DNA from: Terrimonas ferruginea DSM 30193
GTDB taxonomy: Bacteria > Bacteroidota > Bacteroidia > Chitinophagales > Chitinophagaceae
Assembly (NCBI RefSeq): GCF_000425585.1
Contig: NZ_AUDS01000010.1
Span: forward strand, 124,001 to 188,000
DNA length: 64,000 nucleotides
Direction: 5' to 3'
Shown here: piece after piece, positions 53,780 to 63,373 of the stretch
How positions within the stretch are numbered: position 1 is the stretch's first letter
Layout: each line of letters starts with the position of its first letter
The notes under the pieces: generated by a model
What the model saw: the letters and a program-made list of their open reading frames with translations, nothing else
Databases searched by the model: none
What the model was told of the DNA's origin: nothing
Position numbers and translations under genes: made by a program

Positions 53780-54859
53780 ATGAAAACCTGGTTTGCTACC
53801 TTACTACTCTTTGCCACACTTCCTGTATTTTCCGGCGAGCCTGCTCCTCCCGCAGCATTTCAGCCCTTAGCCCCGGCCCACAATCTTGTGATCGTCACGA
53901 TCGATGGATTCCGCTGGCAGGAATTGTTTACCGGCGCCGATCCGGCTTTACTTTCCAATGCATCCGTTACGCCCGACACTTCACTGATGAAGATGATGTA
54001 TGACGCACCCGATGAAGCAATGCGCCGCCGTAAATTGTTACCGTTCTTCTGGAACGTGATTGCTGAAAGAGGACAGTTGTACGGCAATCGTCATTATGGC
54101 AACAAACTGAATGTCTCCAATCTCTACCATCTTTCTTATCCCGGCTACGCGGAGATGTTTACCGGACAGACCGACTGGCGGATCCGTTCCAACAAAAAGA
54201 AACTGAACCCCAACGTAAACGTGCTTGAATATTTACATGCAAAAGAAGCATTCCGCGATAAAGTGGTGGCGTTTACTTCCTGGGATGTATTTCCCTATAT
54301 ACTTAACAAAAAGCGCAGCGGATTGCCGGTCAATAGTGGTTATGATGAACAGGATGAAGAAGCAACGGGCGAACTGGCGGCATCGATCAATCATGTGCAA
54401 TCGCAAACAGTGTGTCACGAAGGGGCTACACGGCATGATCAGTTAACTTTTATGGCAGCGCGTGCCTACCTGGAGCGTCATCGTCCCCGTGTGTTGTTCA
54501 TAGGTTTAGGGGAAAGTGATGAATATGCGCATACCGGGCGTTATGACCTGTACCTGCAACAGGCCGCCAAAGCGGATCAGATGCTGGCGGATCTCTGGTA
54601 CTGGTTGCAGACAACGCCGGGTTACAGGAATAATACAACCCTGCTTATTACCACGGATCATGGCCGTGGCAATCGGACCGCTACCTGGTCGAAGCACGAC
54701 CTGGTTACGCGCGGCTCTTCTCAAACATGGCTCGCGATGATCGGCCCGGGCATACCGGCCACCGGTGAAGTAAAACAGGAGCAACAGTTTTATCAGCGGC
54801 AATTGGCCGGATTAATAGCGGGGTTGGTGGGGGAGCAATTTGCCTTCGGCAAATTGTAA
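53780..54859 (+). CDS. alkaline-phosphatase-superfamily exported protein
   Basis: Protein of 359 residues with a signal peptide (MKTWFATLLLFATLPVFSG) and the alkaline phosphatase/phosphoglyceromutase superfamily core. Metal-ligand and active-site parts are VIVTIDGFRWQELFTGAD, LNVSNLYHLSYPGYAEMFTGQTDWR, FIGLGESDEYAHTGRYD, LLITTDHGRGNRTATWSKHD. A secreted phosphodiesterase or phosphomonoesterase releasing phosphate is likely from the superfamily and from the Pho-box-like promoter. The start ATG 53780 follows the -7 element by 14 bp; the in-frame codons upstream are inside the promoter. Exact substrate unknown. Confidence 0.83.
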   Translation: MKTWFATLLLFATLPVFSGEPAPPAAFQPLAPAHNLVIVTIDGFRWQELFTGADPALLSNASVTPDTSLMKMMYDAPDEAMRRRKLLPFFWNVIAERGQLYGNRHYGNKLNVSNLYHLSYPGYAEMFTGQTDWRIRSNKKKLNPNVNVLEYLHAKEAFRDKVVAFTSWDVFPYILNKKRSGLPVNSGYDEQDEEATGELAASINHVQSQTVCHEGATRHDQLTFMAARAYLERHRPRVLFIGLGESDEYAHTGRYDLYLQQAAKADQMLADLWYWLQTTPGYRNNTTLLITTDHGRGNRTATWSKHDLVTRGSSQTWLAMIGPGIPATGEVKQEQQFYQRQLAGLIAGLVGEQFAFGKL

Positions 54860-55020
<161 letters not shown>

Positions 55021-55033
55021 GGCCAAAGGTCGG

Positions 55034-56083
55034 TCAGTCCTTCCTTGTATCCAGTGTAAACCCAATCGTAGTGCCTACATCTTCCCGGCTGCGGACGTGA
55101 ATGGTTTGACCGTGGGCTTCAATGATGTGTTTGCAGATCGCGAGGCCGAGACCGCTTCCCGTTACGTCGAGGCTGCGGCCTACATCGGTCCGGTAGAAAC
55201 GCTCGAAAATGCGGCCTAAATGTTTTTCAGGAATACCGATGCCGTCGTCGCTTATTTCGATGAGGATATGTTTTTCATCGGTGTTATACATACTGGCCGT
55301 AATAGTGCCGTTGATCTTGCCGTATTTGATGGAGTTCTCGGTAAGATTGAGCAATACCTGGCGGATCTTTTCTTTGTCGGCAAATACCGTGAGCGGCGAT
55401 TCACATCCTTTCTTGATCACACAACGGATCTTTTTCGGCACCGCCATGATGGAAATACTTTCAAACGTTTCGCGCACGAGATCCTGGATCACAAAATTCT
55501 GTTTGAAAAGATTGAGTTCTCCGCGTTCCAGGCGGGAGATTTCGTCGAGGTCATTTAACAGGTTGGTCAATCGCTCTACGTTCGTAGCCGTTTTTTCCAG
55601 GAAGCGGCGGTTTACTTCACCATTTTCCAAAGCGCCGCCCAGCAAGGTGTCTACATATCCCTGTATCGCAAATACAGGCGTTTTAAATTCGTGCGAAAGG
55701 TTTTGCAGAAATTCTTTCCGGAATTGTTCATTGGCCCGGAGCAATTCCACTTCCTGCTTGTTCTGACGTGCCCATTCTTCCACGTCCTCACGCACCTCGT
55801 CAATGCTTTTACGGGGTAAGATGTATTTGTAATAGGTCTCTTCGCGTTTGGTGGCTTTTGTCTGGTAAATGAATTTGTAGATCAGTTTGATTTTGCGGTA
55901 GATGAACCGTTCCAGTACAAAGGAAATAAGCACATACCCACCGCTTGCGAGCAGGAAGAAGGATAACAACACCGGTTGCCAGCGGCGTTCAATAATAAAA
56001 ACCAGTAAGGTAATTGGTATGGCCAGGGCAAGGGCCGTAAAAAAAGCAAGCTGACGCGGGGTCAGGTTTTTGGTAGAGAACAT
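55034..56083 (-). CDS. phoR: sensor histidine kinase, PhoR-like
   Basis: Inner-membrane histidine kinase of 349 residues. Two N-terminal membrane helices (residues about 12-30 and 37-57) with almost no periplasmic loop, as in PhoR, a linker of about 60 residues, then the phosphoacceptor NLSHEFKTPVFAIQGYVDTLLGGA (His 131) and the ATPase domain with N box LLNLTENSIKYG, G1 DDGIGIPEKHLGRIFERFYRTD and G2 GSGLGLAICKHIIEAHGQTI. No PAS domain is seen. The response regulator gene lies 30 bp upstream. PhoR identity is supported by the surrounding phosphate genes, not proven. Confidence 0.82.
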   Translation of the reverse strand: MFSTKNLTPRQLAFFTALALAIPITLLVFIIERRWQPVLLSFFLLASGGYVLISFVLERFIYRKIKLIYKFIYQTKATKREETYYKYILPRKSIDEVREDVEEWARQNKQEVELLRANEQFRKEFLQNLSHEFKTPVFAIQGYVDTLLGGALENGEVNRRFLEKTATNVERLTNLLNDLDEISRLERGELNLFKQNFVIQDLVRETFESISIMAVPKKIRCVIKKGCESPLTVFADKEKIRQVLLNLTENSIKYGKINGTITASMYNTDEKHILIEISDDGIGIPEKHLGRIFERFYRTDVGRSLDVTGSGLGLAICKHIIEAHGQTIHVRSREDVGTTIGFTLDTRKD

Positions 56084-56113
56084 ACCTGCAATTTACTGTA
56101 AAAGCGTGCAGGT

Positions 56114-56791
56114 CTATACTTCAAACTTGTAGCCTACACCTTTAACCGTGGTGATACAATCGATACCCAGTTTCTGGCGGATTTTGCGGATGTGAACATC
56201 AATGGTGCGGTCGCCTACGATCACTTCATTTCCCCAGATTGCATTGAGTATTTCATTGCGGAGAAATACACGGCCGGGTTTCAGTGCCAGCAGGTACAAC
56301 AGTTCGAATTCTTTTTTGGCCAGTACCAGGTCGTTTCCGTCCACCTGCACCACGAATTTCTCGGGATCGATTACGATATTTTCGATGCGCAGTACGCGGC
56401 CATCGGGTTTCTGAATGCGGCGGAAAAGAGCATTCACCCGGCTCAGAAACACTTTGGGACTAACAGGCTTGCTTACATAATCATCGGCACCGGTTTCCAG
56501 TCCTTTTACCTGTGTGGTTTCGTCATTCAGGGCGGTGAGGAACATGATGAGAGTGTCTTTGAAAGCCGGCTGGGCGCGGAGGATCTGGCAGACTTCAACG
56601 CCGGTCTTGCGGGGCATCATTACGTCGAGCACTACCAGGTCGGGTTGGGTGCGTTTGGCTTTTTCAATCGCTTCATCACCATCTTTTGCCGTAATTACCT
56701 CGTATCCTTCACTCGAGAGATTATACTTCAGGATTTCCAGGATATCCGGCTCATCATCTGCGATCAAAACTTTTCGGCTCTTGGCTTCCAT
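56114..56791 (-). CDS. phoB: response regulator, OmpR/PhoB type
   Basis: DNA-binding response regulator of 225 residues. Receiver domain with the acidic pocket IADDEPD (Asp 12, 13), phosphorylated Asp 56 in LVVLDVMMPRKTG, T in FLTALND and Lys in YVSKPVSP; winged-helix domain with VLAKKEFELLYLLALKPGRVFLRNEILNAIWG and VGDRTIDVHIRKIRQKLG. The start ATG 56791 gives the usual length. It is cotranscribed with the kinase gene. It would be the natural protein to bind the 11-bp repeats found at five nearby promoters. A TAGGTTTG -7 element lies upstream on the minus strand (56814-56807). Confidence 0.85.
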   Translation of the reverse strand: MEAKSRKVLIADDEPDILEILKYNLSSEGYEVITAKDGDEAIEKAKRTQPDLVVLDVMMPRKTGVEVCQILRAQPAFKDTLIMFLTALNDETTQVKGLETGADDYVSKPVSPKVFLSRVNALFRRIQKPDGRVLRIENIVIDPEKFVVQVDGNDLVLAKKEFELLYLLALKPGRVFLRNEILNAIWGNEVIVGDRTIDVHIRKIRQKLGIDCITTVKGVGYKFEV

Positions 56792-56806
56792 GCAGTAAAA
56801 TTTGCG

Positions 56807-56814
56807 CAAACCTA
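56807..56814 (-). promoter_or_regulatory. -7 element of the two-component operon
   Basis: TAGGTTTG on the minus strand, an exact TAnnTTTG, 15 bp before the response-regulator ATG. A CCCCAT/ATGGGG hairpin (56816-56835) lies directly upstream. The 11-bp repeats at 56852-56879 are too far for the spacing seen at the other promoters. Confidence 0.55.
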
Positions 56815-56851
56815 CCCCCATTTTTCAGCATGGGGAAATATGCGCTGGTCG

Positions 56852-56896
56852 TTCATATAGAGTTAATGTAAACTTAATACGCTGGCCTGTGTTTTG
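56852..56896 (+). promoter_or_regulatory. Pho-box-like promoter P5 (three 11-bp repeats)
   Basis: TTCATA (56852), TTAATG (56863), TTAATA (56874), each 11 bp apart; GTGTTTTG (56889-56896) follows, with TTTG starting 19 bp after the start of the last hexamer. The first two bases of the -7 element are poor. The next gene on this strand begins at 57041, giving a leader of about 140 nt. Confidence 0.5.
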
Positions 56897-57040
56897 CAAT
56901 AGACCCTCTTGCCTGCGCATGCCGGACAGCGTTTTTCGCAAATAGCCGTCCAATGCAACGCGCTGAGCCTTAATTTTGTCTTTACCAGACTGCATCCGAC
57001 CAGCACATTAACCGGGACTGCAGCGTTCTAATACTGTGAT

Positions 57041-59245
57041 ATGCCAAACTTTGCGAAGCACTATATACTTATCCTTTGCCTGCTGACTGCCGCTACTGCC
57101 GGATATGCGCAGCCGCCCGAAGATTCGATCAAAATTCCCATTTTTCGCCAGGGATTTCACGACCGTGTTGACCGCCAGCAAGATCAGATAGACCAGCTCG
57201 ACAGCAAAAAAGACCGCTTTTTTGCCGCCTCGAAGGACGAAGAACGCGACTTCCTGATCAGCAGGGCCCTGTTCCAAACACTCGATAAATTACAACTCGA
57301 CATCGAAAAGGATACCCGCATTACCGGCGACCAGGAAAAGAAACGGGCGCTCGTTTCCATCGAAATATTCCTCAAAAACTATCTTTCCAACTACCGCAAG
57401 CAGAATTTTAACATTTTCTACACCCCGATGATGGTGGAGAAATTCCGCTTCGGTCTCAACATGGTGATCGATAACCGTCCAATCGATTCGCTCATCCAGG
57501 CCATTCCTTACGACGTGGGCACCAGCGTTTATCACGCACTCAGCGATTACGGACCTTCGCAGAATGCAGCCAATATTCTTACGTTGAAATATTGCCGGCT
57601 GCACCCCGAACTCACGTTTTTTACCTTAAATAAAAATCCCAACGTTCCTTTTGCCGACAGCCTCATCCGGGCAATGGGAAAGAAATACCCCGAGCAACTT
57701 TACACTTACTCGCAGGCTAATAACGCACTGGGCAACAAGATCCGCGGCATACAGGACGATGATTTTGTAAAATCAGTGGTGAAGATGTCGCGCAGCAAAA
57801 GCGGGCAACAATATTTTCCTTTCCTCGATAATATCGTAAAAGGCAAGCTCAGCATTGAAGATGTGGAAGCCGTGATGGATGATTCAGTGCAATACTTCCG
57901 CCTGCTCGTCAAAACGCAGATGGAATACGTGGAACGCGCCATCAATAAAGACACCGCGCTCGGTTTCCGCGAACTCACCGCCAAACTCGAAAAGAAAGCG
58001 AAAGACGTTTTCGTTACCACCATCAATGGTCTGCATAACGAAAACGATGCAGTGCGTTTCCGCTGCCTGCAACCGCTGACTGCAGAAGAATTGTATTACC
58101 TCGCCGTAATGACCAACGGCCTCATTTATACGTCGAGTTATACCAACGGTGTGTATCCGATGATGATGAAAAAAGCGAATAACCGCGGTGATTCCCTGCT
58201 GATGCGTTTGCATTTCGATCATTACCGGCGTTTCATCAGCCAGGCGGCGGCCTATAATAAACTGGGGCATTTTCTCTCCACCTTCCCCGATCAGGATGAT
58301 GCGCACAAATTGATGCAGGCTTTCGTCAACAATCTCGAAAACTCCGATGGACTGGAAGACGGTGTGGACGTGGCGGACTCCTATGCAAGCATTACCGAAA
58401 CGCTGAAGCCGCTCGCCGATGAAATGCTGGTGAATGTGCGCGCAAATTACCAACGTAACCTTGCTTCCAATAACAAACGCGGCATAGCGATCTATAATAT
58501 TTTATACAAACTGTTCCTGTCTGCCGACTCCACCAATAAAGTGGATCTCACCAAAGAACTCGGCATTCCACCGGTTTATACGGTGCCGTTCTCTTCCCTG
58601 ACCAATGACAAAGGCGAAGTGATCGTGCAGGTATATTTCTACGGAGACAAAGACGGCCAGAACATTTTCACCGGATTCCAAAATATGTTCGGAGCTCCCA
58701 ACTGGACCATCGACCGAAGCAACAGTCAGTGGATCGTCATCCGTTCCGTAAAAGGCAAACCCGTTGTCATTTACGCTAACCGTGCGTTGCCCGAAGAAAC
58801 GGGAGAAGACGATAAAGCACAACAGGCATTGGGAGAATACCTGGAAAAAAATAACCTGCGTCCAACCGTTACCATTCACCGTGGACATAGTTATTATGCA
58901 GAAACGACCATCGCCTACATGGCTCCTTCTTCTAGAATCGTATTCATGGGATCGTGCGGAGGTTTCAACCTGATCAATGCCATTCTGAAAAAAACACCGG
59001 ATGCGCACATCATTGCATCTAAACAAATCGGCAAAACGGCCATCAATAAACCTTTCTTCTCCATCATTACGGAGCAATTGCGTAATGGCCGCGATATCGA
59101 CTGGATCGCCTTCTGGCGCAGCTTTAAATCTGCCGCCAAAGTGGAGGGTTTTGAAGATTATATTCCCCCGTATAAAAACCTGGGCGCTATTTTCATCAAA
59201 GCGTATAAGCTTTCGATCGGTAACGAGGAGACGGGAGAGCAGTGA
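57041..59245 (+). CDS. large exported protein of unknown function, possible clan-CD-like His/Cys dyad
   Basis: Protein of 734 residues with a signal peptide (ends GYAQ). Residues about 40-560 are mainly helical and match no family I know. The C-terminal part has alternating strands and helices with VTIHRGHSYYAETTIAYM (Gly-His at 615-616) and RIVFMGSCGGFNLINAIL (Cys 639). A hydrophobic strand before Gly-His and another before Cys-Gly is the layout of clan CD peptidases (caspase, gingipain, CHAT type). Peptidase activity is inference. The gene is divergent from the two-component operon and has a Pho-box-like promoter. A heptamer array starts right after the stop. Confidence 0.75.
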   Translation: MPNFAKHYILILCLLTAATAGYAQPPEDSIKIPIFRQGFHDRVDRQQDQIDQLDSKKDRFFAASKDEERDFLISRALFQTLDKLQLDIEKDTRITGDQEKKRALVSIEIFLKNYLSNYRKQNFNIFYTPMMVEKFRFGLNMVIDNRPIDSLIQAIPYDVGTSVYHALSDYGPSQNAANILTLKYCRLHPELTFFTLNKNPNVPFADSLIRAMGKKYPEQLYTYSQANNALGNKIRGIQDDDFVKSVVKMSRSKSGQQYFPFLDNIVKGKLSIEDVEAVMDDSVQYFRLLVKTQMEYVERAINKDTALGFRELTAKLEKKAKDVFVTTINGLHNENDAVRFRCLQPLTAEELYYLAVMTNGLIYTSSYTNGVYPMMMKKANNRGDSLLMRLHFDHYRRFISQAAAYNKLGHFLSTFPDQDDAHKLMQAFVNNLENSDGLEDGVDVADSYASITETLKPLADEMLVNVRANYQRNLASNNKRGIAIYNILYKLFLSADSTNKVDLTKELGIPPVYTVPFSSLTNDKGEVIVQVYFYGDKDGQNIFTGFQNMFGAPNWTIDRSNSQWIVIRSVKGKPVVIYANRALPEETGEDDKAQQALGEYLEKNNLRPTVTIHRGHSYYAETTIAYMAPSSRIVFMGSCGGFNLINAILKKTPDAHIIASKQIGKTAINKPFFSIITEQLRNGRDIDWIAFWRSFKSAAKVEGFEDYIPPYKNLGAIFIKAYKLSIGNEETGEQ

Positions 59246-59386
59246 GTCAATGAGTGAATAGTGAATAGTGAATGGTGAATCGTCCATGGCGGATATGGCT
59301 GTTTACCTGATACTTAAAACTTATTACTTAAAACTTCCTGCTTATCACCCTATCCCTTACACCTTAGGCCTTCTACCTTTTTTTGA
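59246..59386. repeat. heptamer arrays after the exported-protein gene
   Basis: GTCAATG, then after one base GTGAATA, GTGAATA, GTGAATG, GTGAATC, GTCCATG (59246-59288); then 7-bp periodic ACTTAAA/ACTTATT/ACTTAAA and ACACCTT/AGGCCTT/CTACCTT units to 59386. The array begins at the base after the stop codon. Confidence 0.85.
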
Positions 59387-59415
59387 ATTAACTTCGCCCC
59401 GTTTAATCACACAAC

Positions 59416-61203
59416 TTGTCTGCCACGAATAAGAAATTTCTCGACCTGACGCATTTGCGGAGGGTATTCAGCTATGCCGCACCCTATAAAGGAAGGTTTT
59501 ACTTTTCTATCGTGCTGGCTATTCTGCTTGCGGTCATCACACCCGTGCGCCCCTTCCTGATCCAGTATACGGTGGATCAATACATCGCGCATTCGATGGT
59601 AAAATGGCTGGTGATCATGACCATTATCCAGATCGGGTTGTTGCTGGTGGAAACGGCCATGCGTTTTTTCTTCTCGTTTATGACTTCGTGGCTGGGGCAA
59701 GCCGTGGTCCGCGACCTGCGGGTTGCCGTTTACAAACATATTCTGCGGCTCAATCTCCGTCAGTTTGATAAAACACCGATCGGTACACTTACAACGCGTA
59801 CGATCAACGACATCGAATCCATCAATGATATTTTCGCCGACGGGCTGGTGCCCATTATCGCCGACCTTTTATCGATCATCTGTGTACTGGCATATATGTT
59901 TGCAGTGGACTGGCAATTGACATTTGTGGCCCTGATTCCGTTTCCGATCATACTTATCGCTACCTACTATTTCAGGCGTAGCATCAACAAATCATTTCTC
60001 AGCGTGCGCAATGCCGTGGCCTCCCTGAATGCTTTTGTGCAGGAACACCTGACGGGCATGCAGGTAGTGCAGTCGTTTGCCATCCAGGACAAAGAATTCC
60101 GCAAATTCGACAGTATCAACCGCGAGCACCGCAATGCGAACATCAAAGCCATTTTTGCCTACTCCGTATTTTTTCCCCTGATCGAAATTATCCTGGCGCT
60201 TTCGATAAGTCTTATCGTATGGTGGTCTGCAGGGGAGGCATTGAATTTGGGAAAAGGGCAGCAGGGGGTGATCATGTCATTCATTCTTTGCCTGAACCTG
60301 TTGTTTCGCCCGCTGCGGATGATCGCGGATAAATTCAACGTATTGCAGATGGGGATCATTGCCAGCGAACGCGTGTTCAAAGTGCTGGACAATGATGATG
60401 TGACGAAAGACAAACCCGATGCTTATGACGGCGGCGGAAAACCGCTGAATGGCCAGATTAATTTTGAAAATGTAACATTCGCCTATACCGACGAAAACTA
60501 TGTGTTGAAAAATGTATCGTTTGAAGTGAAGGCGGGCGAAACGGTGGCCATCGTGGGTCATACCGGCAGCGGAAAAACCACGATCATCAGCCTGCTCAAC
60601 CGGCTTTACCAGGTAAAAGAAGGCGTGATCCGGATCGACGGAAGGGACATTAATGATTACAGTACGGACTATCTCCGGAAAAATATCGGGGTGGTACTGC
60701 AGGATGTGTTTCTTTTTTCCGGCTCGGTGATGGACAATATTACCTTGCGCAACCCTGAGATCTCCAAAGAAAAAGTAATTGAAGCGGCCAGGCTCATCGA
60801 TATGCATGATTTCATCATGCGGTTGCCGGGTGGATACGATTACAATGTAATGGAGCGTGGCGCTACGTTGTCGCTGGGCCAGCGTCAGTTGTTATCGTTT
60901 ATCCGGGCCATGCTTTATCAGCCTTCGGTGCTGATCATGGATGAAGCCACTTCGTCGGTAGACACGGAAAGCGAGCACCTGATCCAGCATGCGATCGATA
61001 CGCTGGTGAAGGGAAGGACCGCGATTGTGATTGCGCACCGCTTGTCGACCATCCGCAAGGCCGACCGGATCATCGTGCTGGACCGTGGCGAGGTGAAAGA
61101 AACAGGCAGTCATGCCGAGTTGCTGGCGAAGGGTGGTTTCTATGCCGGCCTGCATGCCATGCAATTTGCCAGCGAAACGGCCGAACCGGAAACAAACGGT
61201 TGA
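59416..61203 (+). CDS. ABC transporter, fused permease and ATPase (exporter type)
   Basis: Half-size ABC exporter of 595 residues: six membrane helices in residues about 20-320 and an ATPase domain after about 345. Walker A GHTGSGKTTI, Q-loop VVLQDVFLFSGSVMDNI, signature LSLGQRQLLSF, Walker B VLIMDEATSSVD, and H-loop IVIAHRLSTIRKADRI are all intact. It probably acts as a dimer exporting a lipid, drug or peptide; the similarity is to the lipid/multidrug group (MsbA/LmrA type). No ATG exists at the conserved N-terminus, so TTG 59416 is taken as start, close behind a TAACTTCG -7-like sequence. Confidence 0.93.
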   Translation: MSATNKKFLDLTHLRRVFSYAAPYKGRFYFSIVLAILLAVITPVRPFLIQYTVDQYIAHSMVKWLVIMTIIQIGLLLVETAMRFFFSFMTSWLGQAVVRDLRVAVYKHILRLNLRQFDKTPIGTLTTRTINDIESINDIFADGLVPIIADLLSIICVLAYMFAVDWQLTFVALIPFPIILIATYYFRRSINKSFLSVRNAVASLNAFVQEHLTGMQVVQSFAIQDKEFRKFDSINREHRNANIKAIFAYSVFFPLIEIILALSISLIVWWSAGEALNLGKGQQGVIMSFILCLNLLFRPLRMIADKFNVLQMGIIASERVFKVLDNDDVTKDKPDAYDGGGKPLNGQINFENVTFAYTDENYVLKNVSFEVKAGETVAIVGHTGSGKTTIISLLNRLYQVKEGVIRIDGRDINDYSTDYLRKNIGVVLQDVFLFSGSVMDNITLRNPEISKEKVIEAARLIDMHDFIMRLPGGYDYNVMERGATLSLGQRQLLSFIRAMLYQPSVLIMDEATSSVDTESEHLIQHAIDTLVKGRTAIVIAHRLSTIRKADRIIVLDRGEVKETGSHAELLAKGGFYAGLHAMQFASETAEPETNG

Positions 61204-61292
61204 TAACCAGGCAACGGAGCGGGTAATCCGGCCACGCCACAAAAAAATGGCAAATTCCATCCGGCCGATTCCCTTTTTTAGTGCTGCGGCCT

Positions 61293-61300
61293 TATCTTTG
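61293..61300 (+). promoter_or_regulatory. -7 element of the ATP synthase operon
   Basis: TATCTTTG, an exact TAnnTTTG, 19 bp before the atpB ATG; a T-rich stretch lies at the -33 distance. Confidence 0.55.
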
Positions 61301-61319
61301 CCGCAAATTTCAGGGTGGT

Positions 61320-62408
61320 ATGATGAAAAAACGCCTCAAATCCTTTTCTACAGCGGTTTTCAGCCTGTTTCTCCTTACAATTTCGCTTTCGGTGAAGGCC
61401 GGCGGCGGTGAGGGACACGGTGAAAAATTTGATCCGGGTGCAGCCATGCTGGACCACATTGCCGATGCGCATGAATTTCACTTTTTTACAGTAGGAGAAG
61501 GGCATGATGCGTTTCATGCTACGCTGCCGCTGCCGGTGATTCTTTATTCACCTGAGCGCGGTCTGGACATTTTCATGTCTTCAAAGTTTCATCACGGCGA
61601 AGCCATTCATAACGGATACAAGCTCGTAGGTCATGACATCGTTCCTGTTAATGATGCGGGCGAAGCCGATGCAAGTGTTTCCGTATATGATTTTTCACTC
61701 ACCAAGAACGTAGTACAGATGTTCCTGGCGCTGGCGGTGCTGGTCTGGATCATGTCTTCCATGGCTAAAAAGTACAAATCCGGTCAGGGTGTAACTTCTG
61801 CTCCCCGTGGTCTGCAGAATGCTATCGAGCCCGTGATCATGTTTGTGCGCGACGATGTGGCCAAGCCGAACCTGGGTCCTAAATACCAGAAGTTCCTGCC
61901 TTACCTGCTCACTTTGTTCTTCTTCATTCTTATCAATAACATATTTGGTCTGTTGCCTGGCGCTGCCAACGTAACAGGTAATATTGCCTTTACAGCGGTA
62001 TTGGGTATTATTTCACTGGTGGTGATCCTGGCGAGTTCCAACTCACATTTCTGGGGTCACATTTTCTGGTTCCCTGGTGTACCGGTGCCCGTGAAAATCC
62101 TGATGCTGCCGGTAGAATTGCTGGGTGTGTTCACCAAGCCTTTCGCCCTGATTGTCCGTCTTTTTGCGAACATGACGGCAGGTCACATCATCATCCTGAG
62201 CTTTGTGAGCCTGATCTTCATCTTTGCTGAAATGACCAAAGTGGCGGGTGTGGCCTTTACGCCGGTATCCATTGCCTTTGCGGTGTTCATTTACATCATC
62301 GAAGTGCTGGTAGCGTTTATCCAGGCCTTTATCTTCACCAACCTGACAGCGGTGTTTATCAGCCAGGCCATCGGTGATCATCACTACGAAGAAGACGTAC
62401 ATCATTAA
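61320..62408 (+). CDS. atpB: ATP synthase F0 subunit a
   Basis: Membrane subunit a of the F0 proton channel, 362 residues from ATG 61320 (MMKKRLKSFSTAVFSLFLLTISLSVKA). This N-terminal signal-like helix and the long His/Gly-rich part to about residue 120 are typical of Bacteroidota atpB and make it longer than the usual 250-270 residues. The channel domain follows with FLPYLLTLFFFILINNIFGLLPG, the essential Arg in FALIVRLFANMTAGHIIILSF and FTNLTAVFISQAIGDHH at the end. First gene of the operon. Confidence 0.95.
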   Translation: MMKKRLKSFSTAVFSLFLLTISLSVKAGGGEGHGEKFDPGAAMLDHIADAHEFHFFTVGEGHDAFHATLPLPVILYSPERGLDIFMSSKFHHGEAIHNGYKLVGHDIVPVNDAGEADASVSVYDFSLTKNVVQMFLALAVLVWIMSSMAKKYKSGQGVTSAPRGLQNAIEPVIMFVRDDVAKPNLGPKYQKFLPYLLTLFFFILINNIFGLLPGAANVTGNIAFTAVLGIISLVVILASSNSHFWGHIFWFPGVPVPVKILMLPVELLGVFTKPFALIVRLFANMTAGHIIILSFVSLIFIFAEMTKVAGVAFTPVSIAFAVFIYIIEVLVAFIQAFIFTNLTAVFISQAIGDHHYEEDVHH

Positions 62409-62428
62409 TAACGAGTCTCTATTTTTAA

Positions 62429-62695
<267 letters not shown>

Positions 62696-62798
62696 GGATA
62701 GCTACCCAACTAAGTGCTGTACCTGAAGCACAGGGCGGAGGGTACAGTTCTACTTTTGGCTTTTTGACTTTTGACTTTTGAATTTTTAATTTAATACA

Positions 62799-63293
62799 AT
62801 GAGTTTATTAACTCCTCATCTTGGTTTCTTTGTCTGGACCCTCGTGGCCTTTGTGATCGTGTTGCTGCTGTTGAAGAAATTCGCCTGGAAGCCCATCATC
62901 AAATCGCTGAATGAACGCGAGTCCAATATTGCCAACTCAATCGCTACAGCGGAAAGAGTAAAGCAGGAAATGGCGCAAATGCAGAGTGAGAACGAAGCCC
63001 TGCTGGCCCGTGCACGTGAAGAAAGAGGACAGTTGCTGAAAGAAGCACGCGATACCAAAGACAAGATCATCAACGAAGCGAAAGAGCAGGCGAAAGTGGA
63101 AGCGAACAAGATCATCGCAGAAGCGCAGGTTGCCATCAACTCACAGAAAATGGCTGCCCTGACCGATGTGAAAAACCAGGTAGGTAAACTGGTGATCGAA
63201 GTAAGCGAGAAAGTGCTGCGCCAGGAACTGGCTTCAAAAGAAGCACAGGAAGCGCATATCAAGAGCCTGGTTGATGAAGTAAGAATGAACTGA
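62799..63293 (+). CDS. atpF: ATP synthase F0 subunit b
   Basis: Peripheral-stalk subunit of 164 residues: one N-terminal membrane helix (LGFFVWTLVAFVIVLLLLKKFAWKPI) and a long charged helix (ERESNIANSIATAERVKQEMAQMQSENEALLARAREERGQLLKEARDTKDKIINEAKEQAKVEANKIIAEA) that dimerises. It lies 103 bp after atpE. Confidence 0.96.
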   Translation: MSLLTPHLGFFVWTLVAFVIVLLLLKKFAWKPIIKSLNERESNIANSIATAERVKQEMAQMQSENEALLARAREERGQLLKEARDTKDKIINEAKEQAKVEANKIIAEAQVAINSQKMAALTDVKNQVGKLVIEVSEKVLRQELASKEAQEAHIKSLVDEVRMN

Positions 63294-63307
63294 TACTTCA
63301 TTACCTA

Positions 63308-63352
63308 TCCCGAAACTTCGGGACCAAATTTTCAATCCCGGACCTCCGGGAT
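63308..63352. repeat. two hairpins between atpF and atpH
   Basis: TCCCGAA-AC-TTCGGGA (63308-63323) and ATCCCGGA-CC-TCCGGGAT (63335-63352), both perfect, members of a TCCCGA-type dyad family also present at 51472-51487. Neither is followed by a T-run, so they may affect mRNA processing or be mobile repeats. Confidence 0.75.
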
Positions 63353-63373
63353 CAAATCATCAAAATCAGATAA

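Noticed and set aside
56807-56879. Autoregulation of the two-component operon by the 56852-56879 repeats read on the minus strand
   Set aside because: On the minus strand the words (TTAAGT, TTAACT, TGAACG) fit the hexamer less well and lie over 35 bp from its -7 element, unlike the fixed step elsewhere; still possible but unsupported.
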